From Ruminococcaceae bacterium UBA6416 (GTDB lineage: Bacteria; Bacillota; Clostridia; Oscillospirales; Acutalibacteraceae): a stretch of 38,021 nt of DNA. The DNA is taken from contig DJPI01000022.1 of assembly GCA_002438505.1 (NCBI GenBank), forward strand, positions 1-38,021, in the 5' to 3' direction. The position numbers were made by a program, and so were the translations under genes. The notes under the pieces were generated by a model. The model ran no database searches and was not told the origin of the DNA. It saw nothing but the letters and a program-made list of their open reading frames with translations. Shown here one piece after another: positions 23,193 to 31,765 of this stretch; the stretch's first letter is position 1; every line of letters begins with the position of its first letter.

Positions 23193-24074
23193 ATGAAAAT
23201 CAGAAAAGCAATCATCCCGGCCGCCGGACTCGGAACAAGGGTTCTTCCGGCCTCAAAGTCCATTCCGAAAGAGATGCTCAACATTGTTGACAAGCCCGCA
23301 ATCCAGTATATTGTTGAGGAAGCCGTTGAAGCCGGTATTGAGGAAATTCTCATCATCACCAACCGCGGAAAGGGCGCCATTGAGGACCACTTTGACCATT
23401 CCTTTGAGCTTGAGGCCAACCTCAAAAACAACCCGGCCAAAAAGAAAATCTATGACGAAATTCTTGAACCGGTACATATGGCAAACATCTACTTCCTGCG
23501 CCAGAAGGAAACCAACGGCCTTGCGGACGCGATTGCAAAAACGCGCCACTTCATCGGCAACGAACCGTTTGCAATTCTTTACGGCGATGACGTTATCACA
23601 AACAAGGGCGGAAAACCCGTTATCGGCCAGCTCTGCGATGCCTTTGAAAAATATCAAAAAGGCGTTGTCGGCGTGAAAGAGGTTCCGCGCAAGGACGTCA
23701 GCCGATACTGCTCGCTTGATGTTACACCGCTTGAGGGCAGGCTCATGGAATGCCATGACATCATTGAAAAACCGACTGAGGAGCAGATTATTTCCTGCTA
23801 CTCAATCCTCGGCAGAGTTGTCATGCCGCCGGAAATTTTTGATATTATTGACAGCACGCCCGTTAACCCGAAGGCCGGTGAGGTGTACTTCACGGACTCG
23901 ATGGTTCTTCTTGCAAAAAAGCTCGGGTTGCTTGCGCTTGATTTTGAAGGCACGCGGTACGACATGGGCAACAAGCTCGGAATCATGAAAGCGAACTGTG
24001 AATTTGCGCTTGACCACGATGAAATCGGCGCCGACTTCAGAGAGTATCTCAAAGAGCTTGCAAAAACGCTTTGA
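23193..24074 (+). CDS. galU: UTP-glucose-1-phosphate uridylyltransferase
   Basis: 293 residues, standard length. It makes UDP-glucose from UTP and glucose-1-phosphate for glycolipid, teichoic acid or capsule synthesis. It begins MKIRKAIIPAAGLGTRVLPAS, the G-G-T-R nucleotide motif, followed by KSIPKEML, and has YGDDVI and the GVVGVKEVP..D..RY segment. The ATG at 23193 has AAGGAG upstream; an earlier in-frame start would overlap the preceding gene. Probably cotranscribed with the RING-finger gene. Confidence 0.95.
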   Translation: MKIRKAIIPAAGLGTRVLPASKSIPKEMLNIVDKPAIQYIVEEAVEAGIEEILIITNRGKGAIEDHFDHSFELEANLKNNPAKKKIYDEILEPVHMANIYFLRQKETNGLADAIAKTRHFIGNEPFAILYGDDVITNKGGKPVIGQLCDAFEKYQKGVVGVKEVPRKDVSRYCSLDVTPLEGRLMECHDIIEKPTEEQIISCYSILGRVVMPPEIFDIIDSTPVNPKAGEVYFTDSMVLLAKKLGLLALDFEGTRYDMGNKLGIMKANCEFALDHDEIGADFREYLKELAKTL

Positions 24075-24128
24075 TTTTTCAAGGCATTTTCCCGCCTGAC
24101 GTTTTTTCGGAAAAGAGATGGTTAAAAA

Positions 24129-24929
24129 GTGAACATCGGCGCGTCATCCTCGTGCTTTTATCCGCTTGAAACGGAAAAGGCACTTGAGCTTGTTGGAAAG
24201 GTCGGAATAAAAATCACCGAGGTCTTTTTCAACTCTCCCTCTGAGCTGGAAGCGCCCTTTATCAGACAGCTTGAAAAAATCAAAAGCGAGTACTCCATGG
24301 ATATCACTGCCGTTCACCCGTTCATGTCCTTCTCTGAGGGGTACAGCATTTTCAGCTCATACCGCCGCCGATACACAGACAGCCTTGAGTTTTTCAAAAA
24401 ATACTTTGAAGCCGCCGCCGCGCTCGGCGCCTCCTTCCTCAATCTCCACGGCTCAAACGGCGGAAAAACAATTCCGGACAGCGAATACGCCGAACGGCTC
24501 GGCGCCCTCATTGAGGAGGGGAAAACTTTCGGCGTCCGCGTCAGCCATGAAAATGTTGTTCATTATTCCGGCGAAACGCCGCAGTTCATGGAGTATCTGC
24601 GCTCTCAGCTTGGCGAAAACTTCAAAATGACGCTTGACCTCAAGCAAGCCCGCCGCGCCGGTATTGACCCGTTTGATTTCGTTGAAAGGCTCGGCTCTTC
24701 AATCTGTCACATTCATGTCAGCGACTGCTCAAAAACCGAGGACTGCCTGACGCCGCAAAGGGATGGATTGTTTGATTTTCCACGTTTGTTTAAAAAGATG
24801 GGCTCGCTCGGATACGGCGGAAGCTACATTGTTGAGCTTTACCGCCATAACTTTGCGGACGAAAATGAGCTGAAGCGCGGTGTTGATTACCTTAATGCGC
24901 TGGCGTCCGCCGTTTGGCCGGACAGATAA
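24129..24929 (+). CDS. Xylose-isomerase-like TIM barrel protein (sugar isomerase/epimerase superfamily)
   Basis: 266 residues. Features of the AP_endonuc_2 barrel: HPFMSF, NLHGSNGG, VSHENV, TLDLKQARRAG, HIHVSD and IVELYR with acidic/His metal-ligand candidates at strand ends. Which substrate it acts on cannot be told. The start is GTG with only a weak ribosome site (AGAGATGG). It follows galU by 54 nt and ends at a strong terminator, so it is probably the last gene of the operon. Confidence 0.8.
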   Translation: MNIGASSSCFYPLETEKALELVGKVGIKITEVFFNSPSELEAPFIRQLEKIKSEYSMDITAVHPFMSFSEGYSIFSSYRRRYTDSLEFFKKYFEAAAALGASFLNLHGSNGGKTIPDSEYAERLGALIEEGKTFGVRVSHENVVHYSGETPQFMEYLRSQLGENFKMTLDLKQARRAGIDPFDFVERLGSSICHIHVSDCSKTEDCLTPQRDGLFDFPRLFKKMGSLGYGGSYIVELYRHNFADENELKRGVDYLNALASAVWPDR

Positions 24930-24948
24930 TAATTATGCTCTAAAGCAG

Positions 24949-24990
24949 AAGTTTTCCACGTTCCGGAAAAGGAGTGTGGAAAACTTTTTT
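24949..24990 (+). terminator. Terminator of the galU operon
   Basis: AAGTTTTCCAC/GTGGAAAACTT stem followed by six T (24985-24990) on the plus strand. Confidence 0.88.
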
Positions 24991-25021
24991 GTTTGTGCGG
25001 TTCATCTTTTGGAAGCGAAAG

Positions 25022-25050
25022 CAACCCCGGTCAATCACAGTCCGGGGTTG
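25022..25050 (-). terminator. Terminator after the small secreted protein gene
   Basis: CAACCCCGG/CCGGGGTTG 9-bp stem with an 11-nt loop, just past the minus-strand gene at 25066. The U-rich tail is weak (CTTTCGCTT). Confidence 0.6.
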
Positions 25051-25065
25051 GTTCTTCCTGTTTGG

Positions 25066-25566
25066 TTATTTTTTAAAAGCGTCCTTGAGATATCTGAAAA
25101 GCCTTGTGAAGAAATTGAAAAGAGCTTTGAAAAAGTCCTTGGGTTCCTCGCGTTTTGTCGGTTCGCCGCTGACTACCGGCGTGAGAGATTCATCTTCAAA
25201 GTTAAAGTGGTAGTCATGGCAGCCATAGTTTGAACTCTTTCTCGGCAGCCAGTTAATGCTCCGGTAAACATGAGCCGCGCCGCCGTCAACGGGTTCTCCG
25301 TCCTTGTTCAGGCGAACATCGTCATAAAGCGGAGCAAAGCTGTTATAAAACGCATCGCAATACTTGCTCCAATCACCATTGGGGTTCACCGGCATCTCCT
25401 TGAGTCCTTCCTTTGTTGCATTAATGATGTAATCTTTTTCAACGTCTTTTGCGTCAATTTTGTTTCCGTTTGCGTCAAAAAGGTCAAAGCCGCAGCCCGA
25501 AAGATAAACTATCGGGTATTCCTCATTTCCGGCATAAGAAAAAGGAACAACCGAAAGCAACAGCAT
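25066..25566 (-). CDS. Small exported protein with frameshifted signal peptide
   Basis: 166 residues from the internal ATG at 25566, family not recognised. The mature part begins AGNEEYPIVYLSGCG and has Cys residues at CG.D, SKYCDAF and YGCHDYH. It ends in a linker and an amphipathic tail FFKALFNFFTRLFRYLKDAFKK. Upstream, the same frame encodes a perfect signal-peptide core ILSVLLTATMLLLSVVPFSYA, and an ATG at 25610-25612 has AAGGAAG ahead of it, but the two are out of frame by one base across A5 (25605-25609) and A6 (25593-25598) tracts. Either a sequencing error, phase variation, or a real break. Confidence 0.65.
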   Translation of the reverse strand: MLLLSVVPFSYAGNEEYPIVYLSGCGFDLFDANGNKIDAKDVEKDYIINATKEGLKEMPVNPNGDWSKYCDAFYNSFAPLYDDVRLNKDGEPVDGGAAHVYRSINWLPRKSSNYGCHDYHFNFEDESLTPVVSGEPTKREEPKDFFKALFNFFTRLFRYLKDAFKK

Positions 25567-25644
25567 AGTTGCCGTTAAAAGAACAGACAGTATTTTTTCC
25601 GCGATTTTTCATTCCAAACACGCTTCCTTTGTTATGATGGAAAT

Positions 25645-25672
25645 ATTATATAATTTTTTTCGATTAAGTCAA
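25645..25672 (-). promoter_or_regulatory. Promoter of the small exported protein
   Basis: Minus-strand TTGACT (25667-25672), 16 bp, TATAAT (25645-25650), 34 nt ahead of the ATG at 25612. The presence of a promoter and ribosome site for that ATG supports its being the intended start. Confidence 0.7.
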
Positions 25673-25901
25673 TGACAATTCAGAGATTCGCAGCAGCAAT
25701 TAAGACAACTTAGTCAAATTCAAAATTTTTTTCACCCTTTAGGTTGATTTGAAGTTCAGCTTGTATGATGACCTCACCGAAGCAAAAAGGGCAAAATTTT
25801 TCTCAAGGAGCTTTATAAAGCACAAAATCAAAAACTTTTTTCGTTTAAAGTTGTATTTAGGTATTCAGGTTATCATATAACCGTAATCGGGAGGTGGTTA
25901 C

Positions 25902-26327
25902 ATGAACGGACAGAACAATGTTCTCGTTTGCGTAACGCCGCAGGAAAGCTCCAAAAACCTTATCGCCGCCGGCAAGGCTCTTGCCGAAAAGAGCGATGCG
26001 CAGCTTCAGGTCATCACGGTTCTTCCCCTTAACGGCGAAACGCAAAAGGATTGGCCCCAAATGCTTGATTCCCTTTTTCAATCGGTTCAAAACGCCAAAG
26101 GCGAAATGGCGGTCTATTTCAGCGATGATCCCGACCTCACCATTGCCGCTCATATGGCAAAAACCAAGCCTTTGCTGCTTGTTGTTGGTTTCCCCGGTGA
26201 AAACAGCAACAACTTCATTTCCCTGATTCATCTCCTTGTTCCGGAAACCCCGATAAGCATGGTCGATAAGGACAGACGCATCTATAATATGCTGCCCTTC
26301 GAGGAAAACCGGAGCGTACACCGTTAA
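25902..26327 (+). CDS. UspA/KdpD-USP-like domain protein
   Basis: 141 residues. It starts NVLVCVTPQESSKNLIAAGKALAEKSDA.LQVITVLP, the beta-alpha-beta opening of universal-stress-protein domains and especially the USP part of KdpD sensor kinases, where ..VCV.P...S..LI.. is typical. The C-terminal GxxG(S/T) ATP motif is not evident, though PLLLVVGFPGENSNNFI lies at the equivalent place. Cytoplasmic, single gene, own transcript with GGGAGGTGG before the ATG. Role unknown, perhaps regulatory. Confidence 0.75.
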   Translation: MNGQNNVLVCVTPQESSKNLIAAGKALAEKSDAQLQVITVLPLNGETQKDWPQMLDSLFQSVQNAKGEMAVYFSDDPDLTIAAHMAKTKPLLLVVGFPGENSNNFISLIHLLVPETPISMVDKDRRIYNMLPFEENRSVHR

Positions 26328-26403
26328 TTTTTGACAGCTTCCACAAACTCTCCCCGGCAGTTCGACTGCCACGTTTGTTTTTTCATTTTTTTCTCTCTGC
26401 CAG

Positions 26404-26429
26404 GAACCCGACTCAGCCGAGTCGGGTTC
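26404..26429 (+). terminator. Hairpin terminator after the Usp-like gene
   Basis: Perfect 11-bp stem GAACCCGACTC/GAGTCGGGTTC with a 4-nt loop, then TTGGTTTAT. A smaller GGCAG/CTGCC hairpin at 26356-26370 followed by GTTTTTTC may also act. The remaining intergenic sequence to 26522 shows nothing further. Confidence 0.6.
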
Positions 26430-26522
26430 TTGGTTTATATAATTTTCATCAGCAAAGCAAAACGAGCACTTCAAGCTTTGTCCTTATGAAACGATTCGGC
26501 GTTTTTCAAAATCTGACATTCA

Positions 26523-26551
26523 AAAAGGCTGCCCAAACCGGACAGCCTTTT
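26523..26551. terminator. Terminator for the second metallophosphoesterase gene
   Basis: AAAAGGCTG/CAGCCTTTT stem with an 11-nt loop; five T follow on the minus strand, GTTTTTC on the plus strand, so it may work both ways. Confidence 0.85.
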
Positions 26552-26568
26552 GTTTTTCAATCAAGAGC

Positions 26569-27741
26569 TCAGATGACAAAGAACATTTTGAGAACAAAGC
26601 GGAAGATATCACCGAAAATCGCCGGGCTCATGAAGTCTGAAACATAGCGGTCAAACTTTTCGCCAACAACGTCACAGTAATAGATTGAATGAGTTTCATA
26701 GTTTTCAATGTCGTTTTCATTGAGGTTGAAAACTCTCATCGATCTGTGGTCGCCTCTGCCGTATGCGCGGAAGCCTGTTCCGCCGTTGTAACCGAGAACA
26801 ATGCCTTCCCTTGTTCTTCCCATGAAGTTGTTAACATGGTCGTGAGCAAAGAAAGCACCGATGATGTCACCCTTTTCAAGCCACGCTTCATACTGGCCGG
26901 TGGTGTGGTCAAGCGGCTCTGAGCAGGGAGCCTCACCCATCACGTTGTCATCTCCGATGAGGCCGGAGTTTTCGTCAAGGGCATACCACTTGCGGTTGTC
27001 AATGTTGAAGCAAGCCTTGTCCGCCTGCTTATAGGTCACCTGATCGACAAACTGATAAATCTCCTTAATGGGAACGTGCTGGAAAAGGAGTGAGGGAACA
27101 ACCTCATTTCCGTTGGCAGCCTTAAGCTCATCGCTCTTCTGCTTGTACCATTCAACCTGCTCGGGATATACGCCGCTGTAACCGGTGACGCTGCCGTTTT
27201 TGTTGTTGGTGTCAATCATGTATACGTTGAGCGCCATTTTGCTGCTGTCCTTTGAGGAATAGATGGGAACGGAATATGAACCGGGGTCATTCTCCGTTGT
27301 TCCGGCCTGAGAAACGCAGTATTCAAACTGTTTGAAAACGTCCATCATTTCCTTGGTTGAAACCTTTTTTTCAAGGTCATGGTCATGGTTGCCGAAAGTT
27401 ACGGCAAAAGGAACCTTCGCATCGTTAAAGATTGTTCCGAGGGCGGTGAGAGCCTTTTTGATCCTCTTCGGTGTTGCGCCAATGAACATATCAGAAAGCA
27501 TATCGCCGGGAACAACAATGAGGTCGGGCTTCTCCTGAGCGATACCGGCCTTGAGGAAGGCAACGGTCTTTTTGTTCATGTTGTCAATGTCCTGCGTGTC
27601 ATTGATCTGAAGAATTTTGAATGTTCCGTCCGCATTGAAGCTGAGCTTATCCGGCGTTCCGGCAGCAAAAGCAACAGAGCAAAGCGCAAAAATCATCAGA
27701 AGCGAGAGAACAATACTGAGAATTTTTTTCATGATTTTCAT
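26569..27741 (-). CDS. Secreted metallophosphoesterase (calcineurin-like)
   Basis: 390 residues with a signal peptide (cut after VAFA, residue ~27). Metal-site motifs run QINDTQDID (Asp of DTQD), VPGDMLSD (Asp), TFGNHDHD (Asn/His), FQHVP (His), and AHDHVNNF (His-His), the complete calcineurin-like set. The C-terminus is SPAIFGDIFRFVLKMFF, a short hydrophobic tail. It resembles PPP-type extracellular phosphohydrolases; substrate unknown. The first ATG at 27741 is 2 nt from AAGGAG and the second at 27732 is 11 nt away, so translation may begin at 27732. Promoter at 27787-27815. Confidence 0.85.
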   Translation of the reverse strand: MKIMKKILSIVLSLLMIFALCSVAFAAGTPDKLSFNADGTFKILQINDTQDIDNMNKKTVAFLKAGIAQEKPDLIVVPGDMLSDMFIGATPKRIKKALTALGTIFNDAKVPFAVTFGNHDHDLEKKVSTKEMMDVFKQFEYCVSQAGTTENDPGSYSVPIYSSKDSSKMALNVYMIDTNNKNGSVTGYSGVYPEQVEWYKQKSDELKAANGNEVVPSLLFQHVPIKEIYQFVDQVTYKQADKACFNIDNRKWYALDENSGLIGDDNVMGEAPCSEPLDHTTGQYEAWLEKGDIIGAFFAHDHVNNFMGRTREGIVLGYNGGTGFRAYGRGDHRSMRVFNLNENDIENYETHSIYYCDVVGEKFDRYVSDFMSPAIFGDIFRFVLKMFFVI

Positions 27742-27786
27742 GACTCCTTTTTCCGCGGCTGTTAGTGGCCGCTAATTAGCATTTTT

Positions 27787-27815
27787 ATTATATCAGACGA
27801 TTCTGTGAAATGCAA
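27787..27815 (-). promoter_or_regulatory. Promoter of the second metallophosphoesterase gene
   Basis: Minus-strand TTGCAT (27810-27815), 17 bp, TATAAT (27787-27792). A GCGGC/GCCGC hairpin sits in the leader (27757-27774). Confidence 0.7.
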
Positions 27816-27859
27816 CAAATTCAGGAAGATTTGTTTTTTTGGGGGAAAGGAACGGTTTT

Positions 27860-29149
27860 TTAAAACTTTCCGCCCTTTGCGCCGCCGAACTTTCCGCCGC
27901 CCTTGGCTCCCTTTGAGCCGCCGCCGAGCGTGATGTTTTCAAGAACATTGGACTCAAAGGCATAGGTGATTCCCTCCTGCTCGCGCTCGCGCTTGAGCGC
28001 AAGAGAAATCATTTTGTCAAGCAGCTTTGAATACGGAACACCCACCGGCTCCCAGAGATAAAACGAAAGCGAACCGGGAATGGTATTGATCTCATTGAGG
28101 AAAATTTCTCCGGACTTTGTGTCCATCATGAAGTCAATTCTTGAAACACCGCTGCAGCCGAGGCATTTGAATGCGTCAACGGCATATTTTTGAATTTTTG
28201 CTTTTTGTTCGGGAGTGATGTCCGCCGGAATTTTCCTTTTGAGTGAGGCCATTCCGCTTTTTGCGCCGCCCGTTTTTGCGCCGCCAAACTTTCCGCCGCT
28301 TTTTGCGCCGAGCTTTCCGCCCTTTGCGCCGCCGGAGCTTCCGGAGCTTAAGTATTTATCACTGAAGGAGAGAATTTCATCGCTGTTGACCGGCTCCTCA
28401 CATTCGGACGGCTCTGCGTGTTCATAGTCGCCGCAGACCGAGCAGTTGATTTCCTTAAGGTTTTGAACCGCACGCTCAACAAGAACTTTGTCCGCATAGC
28501 AAAACGCCATGTCAAGCGAATCAAGAAGCTTTTCCCTCTTGTCCGCCTTTGAAATTCCGATTGATGAGCCCAAATTGACGGGCTTGACAATGACCGGATA
28601 ACCAATGCGCTTTTCAATCGCGTCAACAACGGCCTCATTGTCCCGGTCATACTCCTTTGCGTTGAAGCAAAGGCAGTCAAGAACCGGAATGCTGTTGTCC
28701 TTGAGGACGGTTTTCATGACGTACTTATCCATTCCGACCGCGGAGGAAACAACGTCGCAGCCAACATACGGAATGTCAAGCATTGTCAGAAAGCCCTGAA
28801 GCGTTCCGTCCTCAACATTTGTTCCGTGAACGATTGGAAAAGCAACGTCAATGTAATCAACATATGAAGAACCGAAGCGCTTTGCCGGATATTTTATGAG
28901 CTTGACAAGGCCGCCGTCATTGACAAGGATGACGCGCGTGCTCTCCTTCAAAAGCGCCGGAATTTTAACATAGCTTCCAATCTCTCCAACAGACGGACCA
29001 ACATAAAATTCATTGTTTTTTGTGATGTAAATTGGGATAACGTCATATTTTTCTTTATCCATTGAAGCAATGGCCTGCAGGGCGGAGATTATTGAAATTT
29101 CATGTTCAACACTTTTTCCGCCGAACATTACGCCGACTTTGATTTTCAT
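27860..29149 (-). CDS. ddl: D-alanine--D-alanine ligase with Gly/Lys-rich inserts
   Basis: 429 residues, longer than the usual ~350. It makes the D-Ala-D-Ala dipeptide used by MurF. Motifs: GGKSVEHEISI (10-20), PIVHGTNVEDGTLQG (105-119), YPVIVKPVNLGSSIGI (184-199), GVSRIDF and LNEINTIPGSLSFYLWEP (351-368). In the omega-loop place between DKYL (~267) and ASLKRKIPADI (~301) is a Gly/Lys/Ser-rich stretch (268-299). A second such stretch ends the protein (408-429, ...GGAKGGKF). A 22-nt identical DNA segment underlies both (27866-27887 and 28313-28334). The core looks catalytically intact. GGGAGG lies before the ATG; 24 nt after murF. Confidence 0.93.
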   Translation of the reverse strand: MKIKVGVMFGGKSVEHEISIISALQAIASMDKEKYDVIPIYITKNNEFYVGPSVGEIGSYVKIPALLKESTRVILVNDGGLVKLIKYPAKRFGSSYVDYIDVAFPIVHGTNVEDGTLQGFLTMLDIPYVGCDVVSSAVGMDKYVMKTVLKDNSIPVLDCLCFNAKEYDRDNEAVVDAIEKRIGYPVIVKPVNLGSSIGISKADKREKLLDSLDMAFCYADKVLVERAVQNLKEINCSVCGDYEHAEPSECEEPVNSDEILSFSDKYLSSGSSGGAKGGKLGAKSGGKFGGAKTGGAKSGMASLKRKIPADITPEQKAKIQKYAVDAFKCLGCSGVSRIDFMMDTKSGEIFLNEINTIPGSLSFYLWEPVGVPYSKLLDKMISLALKREREQEGITYAFESNVLENITLGGGSKGAKGGGKFGGAKGGKF

Positions 29150-29172
29150 TTCAGGGTGCCTCCCTTGGCTTC

Positions 29173-30762
29173 TTAATAATTATCGGGCAGGTCGTTTTCA
29201 AGAAGAACGACCTTGTTTTTGCCGCCGCTTCCTGCCGCATAAACGTGAGTGAGTGCTTCCTCAATGGTATCGGCAACAAAAATTTTCTTTTCCGGATATC
29301 CGGCGTCAAGCAGTCCAGCCTTGATTGGAACCGCCTGCTTTTTTCCAACAAGAACAACGTAATCGCAGACGGCGGCCGCGTTCCTTCCGAACTCACGGTT
29401 GAGCTCCTCCTGCTTTTCGCCAAGCTCAACCATGCCGGGCGTGACAAGAACCTTATAGCCCTCAAAGAGCGAGAGCGCCTCAAGCGCAGCCTTTGTTCCG
29501 CTCGGGTTTGAGTTATAGGCGTCATCAATGATTGTCACGCCGTTTTTCTTTTTCAGCTCAAGCCTGTGAGGTACCCCCTCAAGGCGCCTGACCTGACCCT
29601 TGAGCTCCGAAAGCGGAATTTTGAATTTGTTTGCAACGGCAATCGCGCCGGTAATGTTGAGAACATTGTGGCGGCCGATAAGGCGGGTTGAAAAGCTTTC
29701 CGTCTCTCCGTCCGGGCCGGTCACGGTGAAGGTTGTTCCGCGCTCGGAAACGGAAATGTCCGAGGCGGTGTAATCGCTTTTGTTATTGATTCCGTATGAA
29801 ACAAACGGTCGCTTTGAGCCGTGGGCGCGGATGTTTTCATCATCGTTATTAAGGAAGAGCATTCCGTTTTCCGGCAGCGCGTCCGCAAGCTCAAACTTTG
29901 TCCTTTTGACCGCGTCAAGGGTTTTGAACGATTCAAGATGCTGGGGGCCTATGGAAGTGATAACACCGTACTGCGGATGAACAATATTGCAAAGCTCCTT
30001 GATGTCACCGACCCACTTTGCGCCCATCTCACAGATGAAAATTTCATGCGTTGCTCTGAGCGAGCCTCTGATTGTTTTCACAACTCCCATCGGAGTGTTA
30101 TAGCTTTCCGGGGTCATGAGAACATTGTATCTTGCACGCAGAAGGGTGTTAAGGAAGTATTTGACACTCGTTTTTCCATAGCTTCCGGTGATGCCGATGA
30201 TTTTAAGCTCCGGACAGGCGGCAAGAATCCGCTTGGCGTCATTGGTGTAATGAAGGTTGACAAGCTTTTCAACGGGGACATTGATGAAGTTTGCGGCGAG
30301 CACCCAGAACGGAGAAAGCGCATAAATGCAAACAACAATGAGCACCGCAACGCTGCCGTGGTTCGCCTTGAAGAGCGGAAGCGCCGTGGCGGTGATTATT
30401 GCGGCAAACAAAACCGCAAGCGTTACAAACATACGCTTGACGCGCGGGGTGTATACCAGCGGCTTTTTGGCCTTTTTCGGCCTTTCCGCAAAAGCGGCAG
30501 CAAGGAACAAAAGCGCCGTGACGCCCATTTTGACGTCAACCCGATATGAAAACAGGGTAACAATCAAAAGGATGACCGAAAAAAGGTAATGTGAAAGATA
30601 CTTTCCGAAGTTTTCCGCTATCCATTTTGAATGGGTTGAAAAGCGGTATGAGTTAAGCTGAAAAAAGTGCATTGAATCAATGAGCGCAAGCCCCGTTGGA
30701 ATGAGGAACGCGGCAACGCACGACAAAAACAAAATCAGTGTCATTGAAAAAAATCCTTTCAT
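29173..30762 (-). CDS. murF: MurF-type ligase with N-terminal membrane domain
   Basis: 529 residues. About residues 7-160 hold five probable membrane spans (7-27, 58-75, 78-92, 110-130, 137-160) in place of the normal MurF N-terminal domain. From ~165 the Mur ligase core follows: P-loop GITGSYGKTS (190-199), NTPMG, CEMGA, TSIGPQHLE, GRHNVLN, VPHRLE, DDAYNSNPSG. These indicate D-Ala-D-Ala addition to the UDP-MurNAc-tripeptide or -lipid precursor at the membrane. The adjacent ddl makes its substrate. AAAGGA-type sequence lies ahead of the ATG at 30762. Confidence 0.86.
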   Translation of the reverse strand: MKGFFSMTLILFLSCVAAFLIPTGLALIDSMHFFQLNSYRFSTHSKWIAENFGKYLSHYLFSVILLIVTLFSYRVDVKMGVTALLFLAAAFAERPKKAKKPLVYTPRVKRMFVTLAVLFAAIITATALPLFKANHGSVAVLIVVCIYALSPFWVLAANFINVPVEKLVNLHYTNDAKRILAACPELKIIGITGSYGKTSVKYFLNTLLRARYNVLMTPESYNTPMGVVKTIRGSLRATHEIFICEMGAKWVGDIKELCNIVHPQYGVITSIGPQHLESFKTLDAVKRTKFELADALPENGMLFLNNDDENIRAHGSKRPFVSYGINNKSDYTASDISVSERGTTFTVTGPDGETESFSTRLIGRHNVLNITGAIAVANKFKIPLSELKGQVRRLEGVPHRLELKKKNGVTIIDDAYNSNPSGTKAALEALSLFEGYKVLVTPGMVELGEKQEELNREFGRNAAAVCDYVVLVGKKQAVPIKAGLLDAGYPEKKIFVADTIEEALTHVYAAGSGGKNKVVLLENDLPDNY

Positions 30763-30780
30763 GTTTCCGTTTTAAGCGGT

Positions 30781-31548
30781 TTACTTTATGTTCATGAACG
30801 AGGCAAGAATGCGCAGGAACTGTGCGCTCTGGTCAAGGAAGGAAAAATGACCCGCGTTTTCAAGAACAACAAGCGCGCCCTCGGGCATAAGCCTTTCCAT
30901 CGTTTGGCCGTCCGAAAGGGGCGTTGCGGTGTCAAGCCTTCCCCAGATGAGGAGCGCAGGACATTTCACGTTTGGCATAAGGTCTGTGAGATCCTCGTTA
31001 ACAACATTGACAAGCGTCTTTTTCATCACATCGGACGCGGCGTTGTAATCGGCCGAGCCGTTCTTTTTCCTGAGGTTATCAAGAAGATCCGGGCAAAGCT
31101 TTTTGACAAGCGGCGTTGAAAAAATCCACTTTGTTTTGTGATAGACGGCCTGCTTGAACTTCTGCTCCGGAGAAACGGCCGGCTTCACCCCGGCGGCGTC
31201 AACAAGGATAACCTTGCCTATTTCAAACGGAAGCTCTCTTGAGCAGAGCTTGATAATTACCCTTCCGCCGAACGAATGGCCGAGCAGACAGAGCTTTGAA
31301 ACATTGAAGCCTTTCAAAAACTCAAGGATAAAGTCAACGTAATTGTCAACATTCCACGGCTCGTTCGGCTCCTCACTTTCGCCAAAGCCGGGCATATCGG
31401 GCGCAATAACGCGGTACTTTTGCGCAAGCAGGTCAATCATCTGCGCGTGAACGCCGATGTTTGAACCCCAGCCGTGGAGAACAAGAACGGTGTCCCCCTC
31501 ACCCTTGCAGATATAATTGATGTCAAGACCGCAAACAGTTTTTCTCAA
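30781..31548 (-). CDS. Alpha/beta hydrolase upstream of murF
   Basis: 255 residues, classic fold: VLVLHGWGSN (oxyanion HGWG), GHSFGG with Ser92, Asp in WGRLDTATP (~214) and His in ENAGHFSF (~236). Function unknown; similar to the MhpC/proline-iminopeptidase-type group. No signal peptide. The start codon is TTG with GGGAGG 7 nt upstream. Ends 18 nt before murF, so it leads the hydrolase-murF-ddl operon; a role in precursor metabolism is only suggested by position. Confidence 0.83.
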   Translation of the reverse strand: MRKTVCGLDINYICKGEGDTVLVLHGWGSNIGVHAQMIDLLAQKYRVIAPDMPGFGESEEPNEPWNVDNYVDFILEFLKGFNVSKLCLLGHSFGGRVIIKLCSRELPFEIGKVILVDAAGVKPAVSPEQKFKQAVYHKTKWIFSTPLVKKLCPDLLDNLRKKNGSADYNAASDVMKKTLVNVVNEDLTDLMPNVKCPALLIWGRLDTATPLSDGQTMERLMPEGALVVLENAGHFSFLDQSAQFLRILASFMNIK

Positions 31549-31639
31549 AGAAATGCCTCCCTGTTTATGAGTTTAACGGATTATTGTTTAATCAGCGTCT
31601 GTGTTCCGTTATACTTAATAATTACGCATAGCTTTGTTA

Positions 31640-31668
31640 ATTATAGCACAGTCCGCATAATATTTCCA
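31640..31668 (-). promoter_or_regulatory. Promoter of the hydrolase-murF-ddl operon
   Basis: Minus-strand TGGAAA (31663-31668), 17 bp, TATAAT (31640-31645). The -35 matches 4/6. Confidence 0.6.
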
Positions 31669-31765
31669 CACACAGAGGAATATATTTTAAAAAATTCAAC
31701 CGTTTTGAATTCAGTCGGCCATATTTGTTAATACTTTAAGTAACATTTCAGGAAGGAGCAAAGCA

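Noticed and set aside
23253..23756. 167-codon minus-strand frame inside galU
   Set aside because: Antisense to a certain gene; codon-bias artefact.
28240..28345. Repeated GCGCCGCC/TTTCCGCC units as a possible CRISPR or satellite
   Set aside because: The units are irregular, in frame, and encode the Gly/Lys insert of Ddl; no spacers.
29821..30549. 242-codon plus-strand frame inside murF
   Set aside because: Antisense shadow of a well-supported Mur ligase; Arg-rich and not protein-like.
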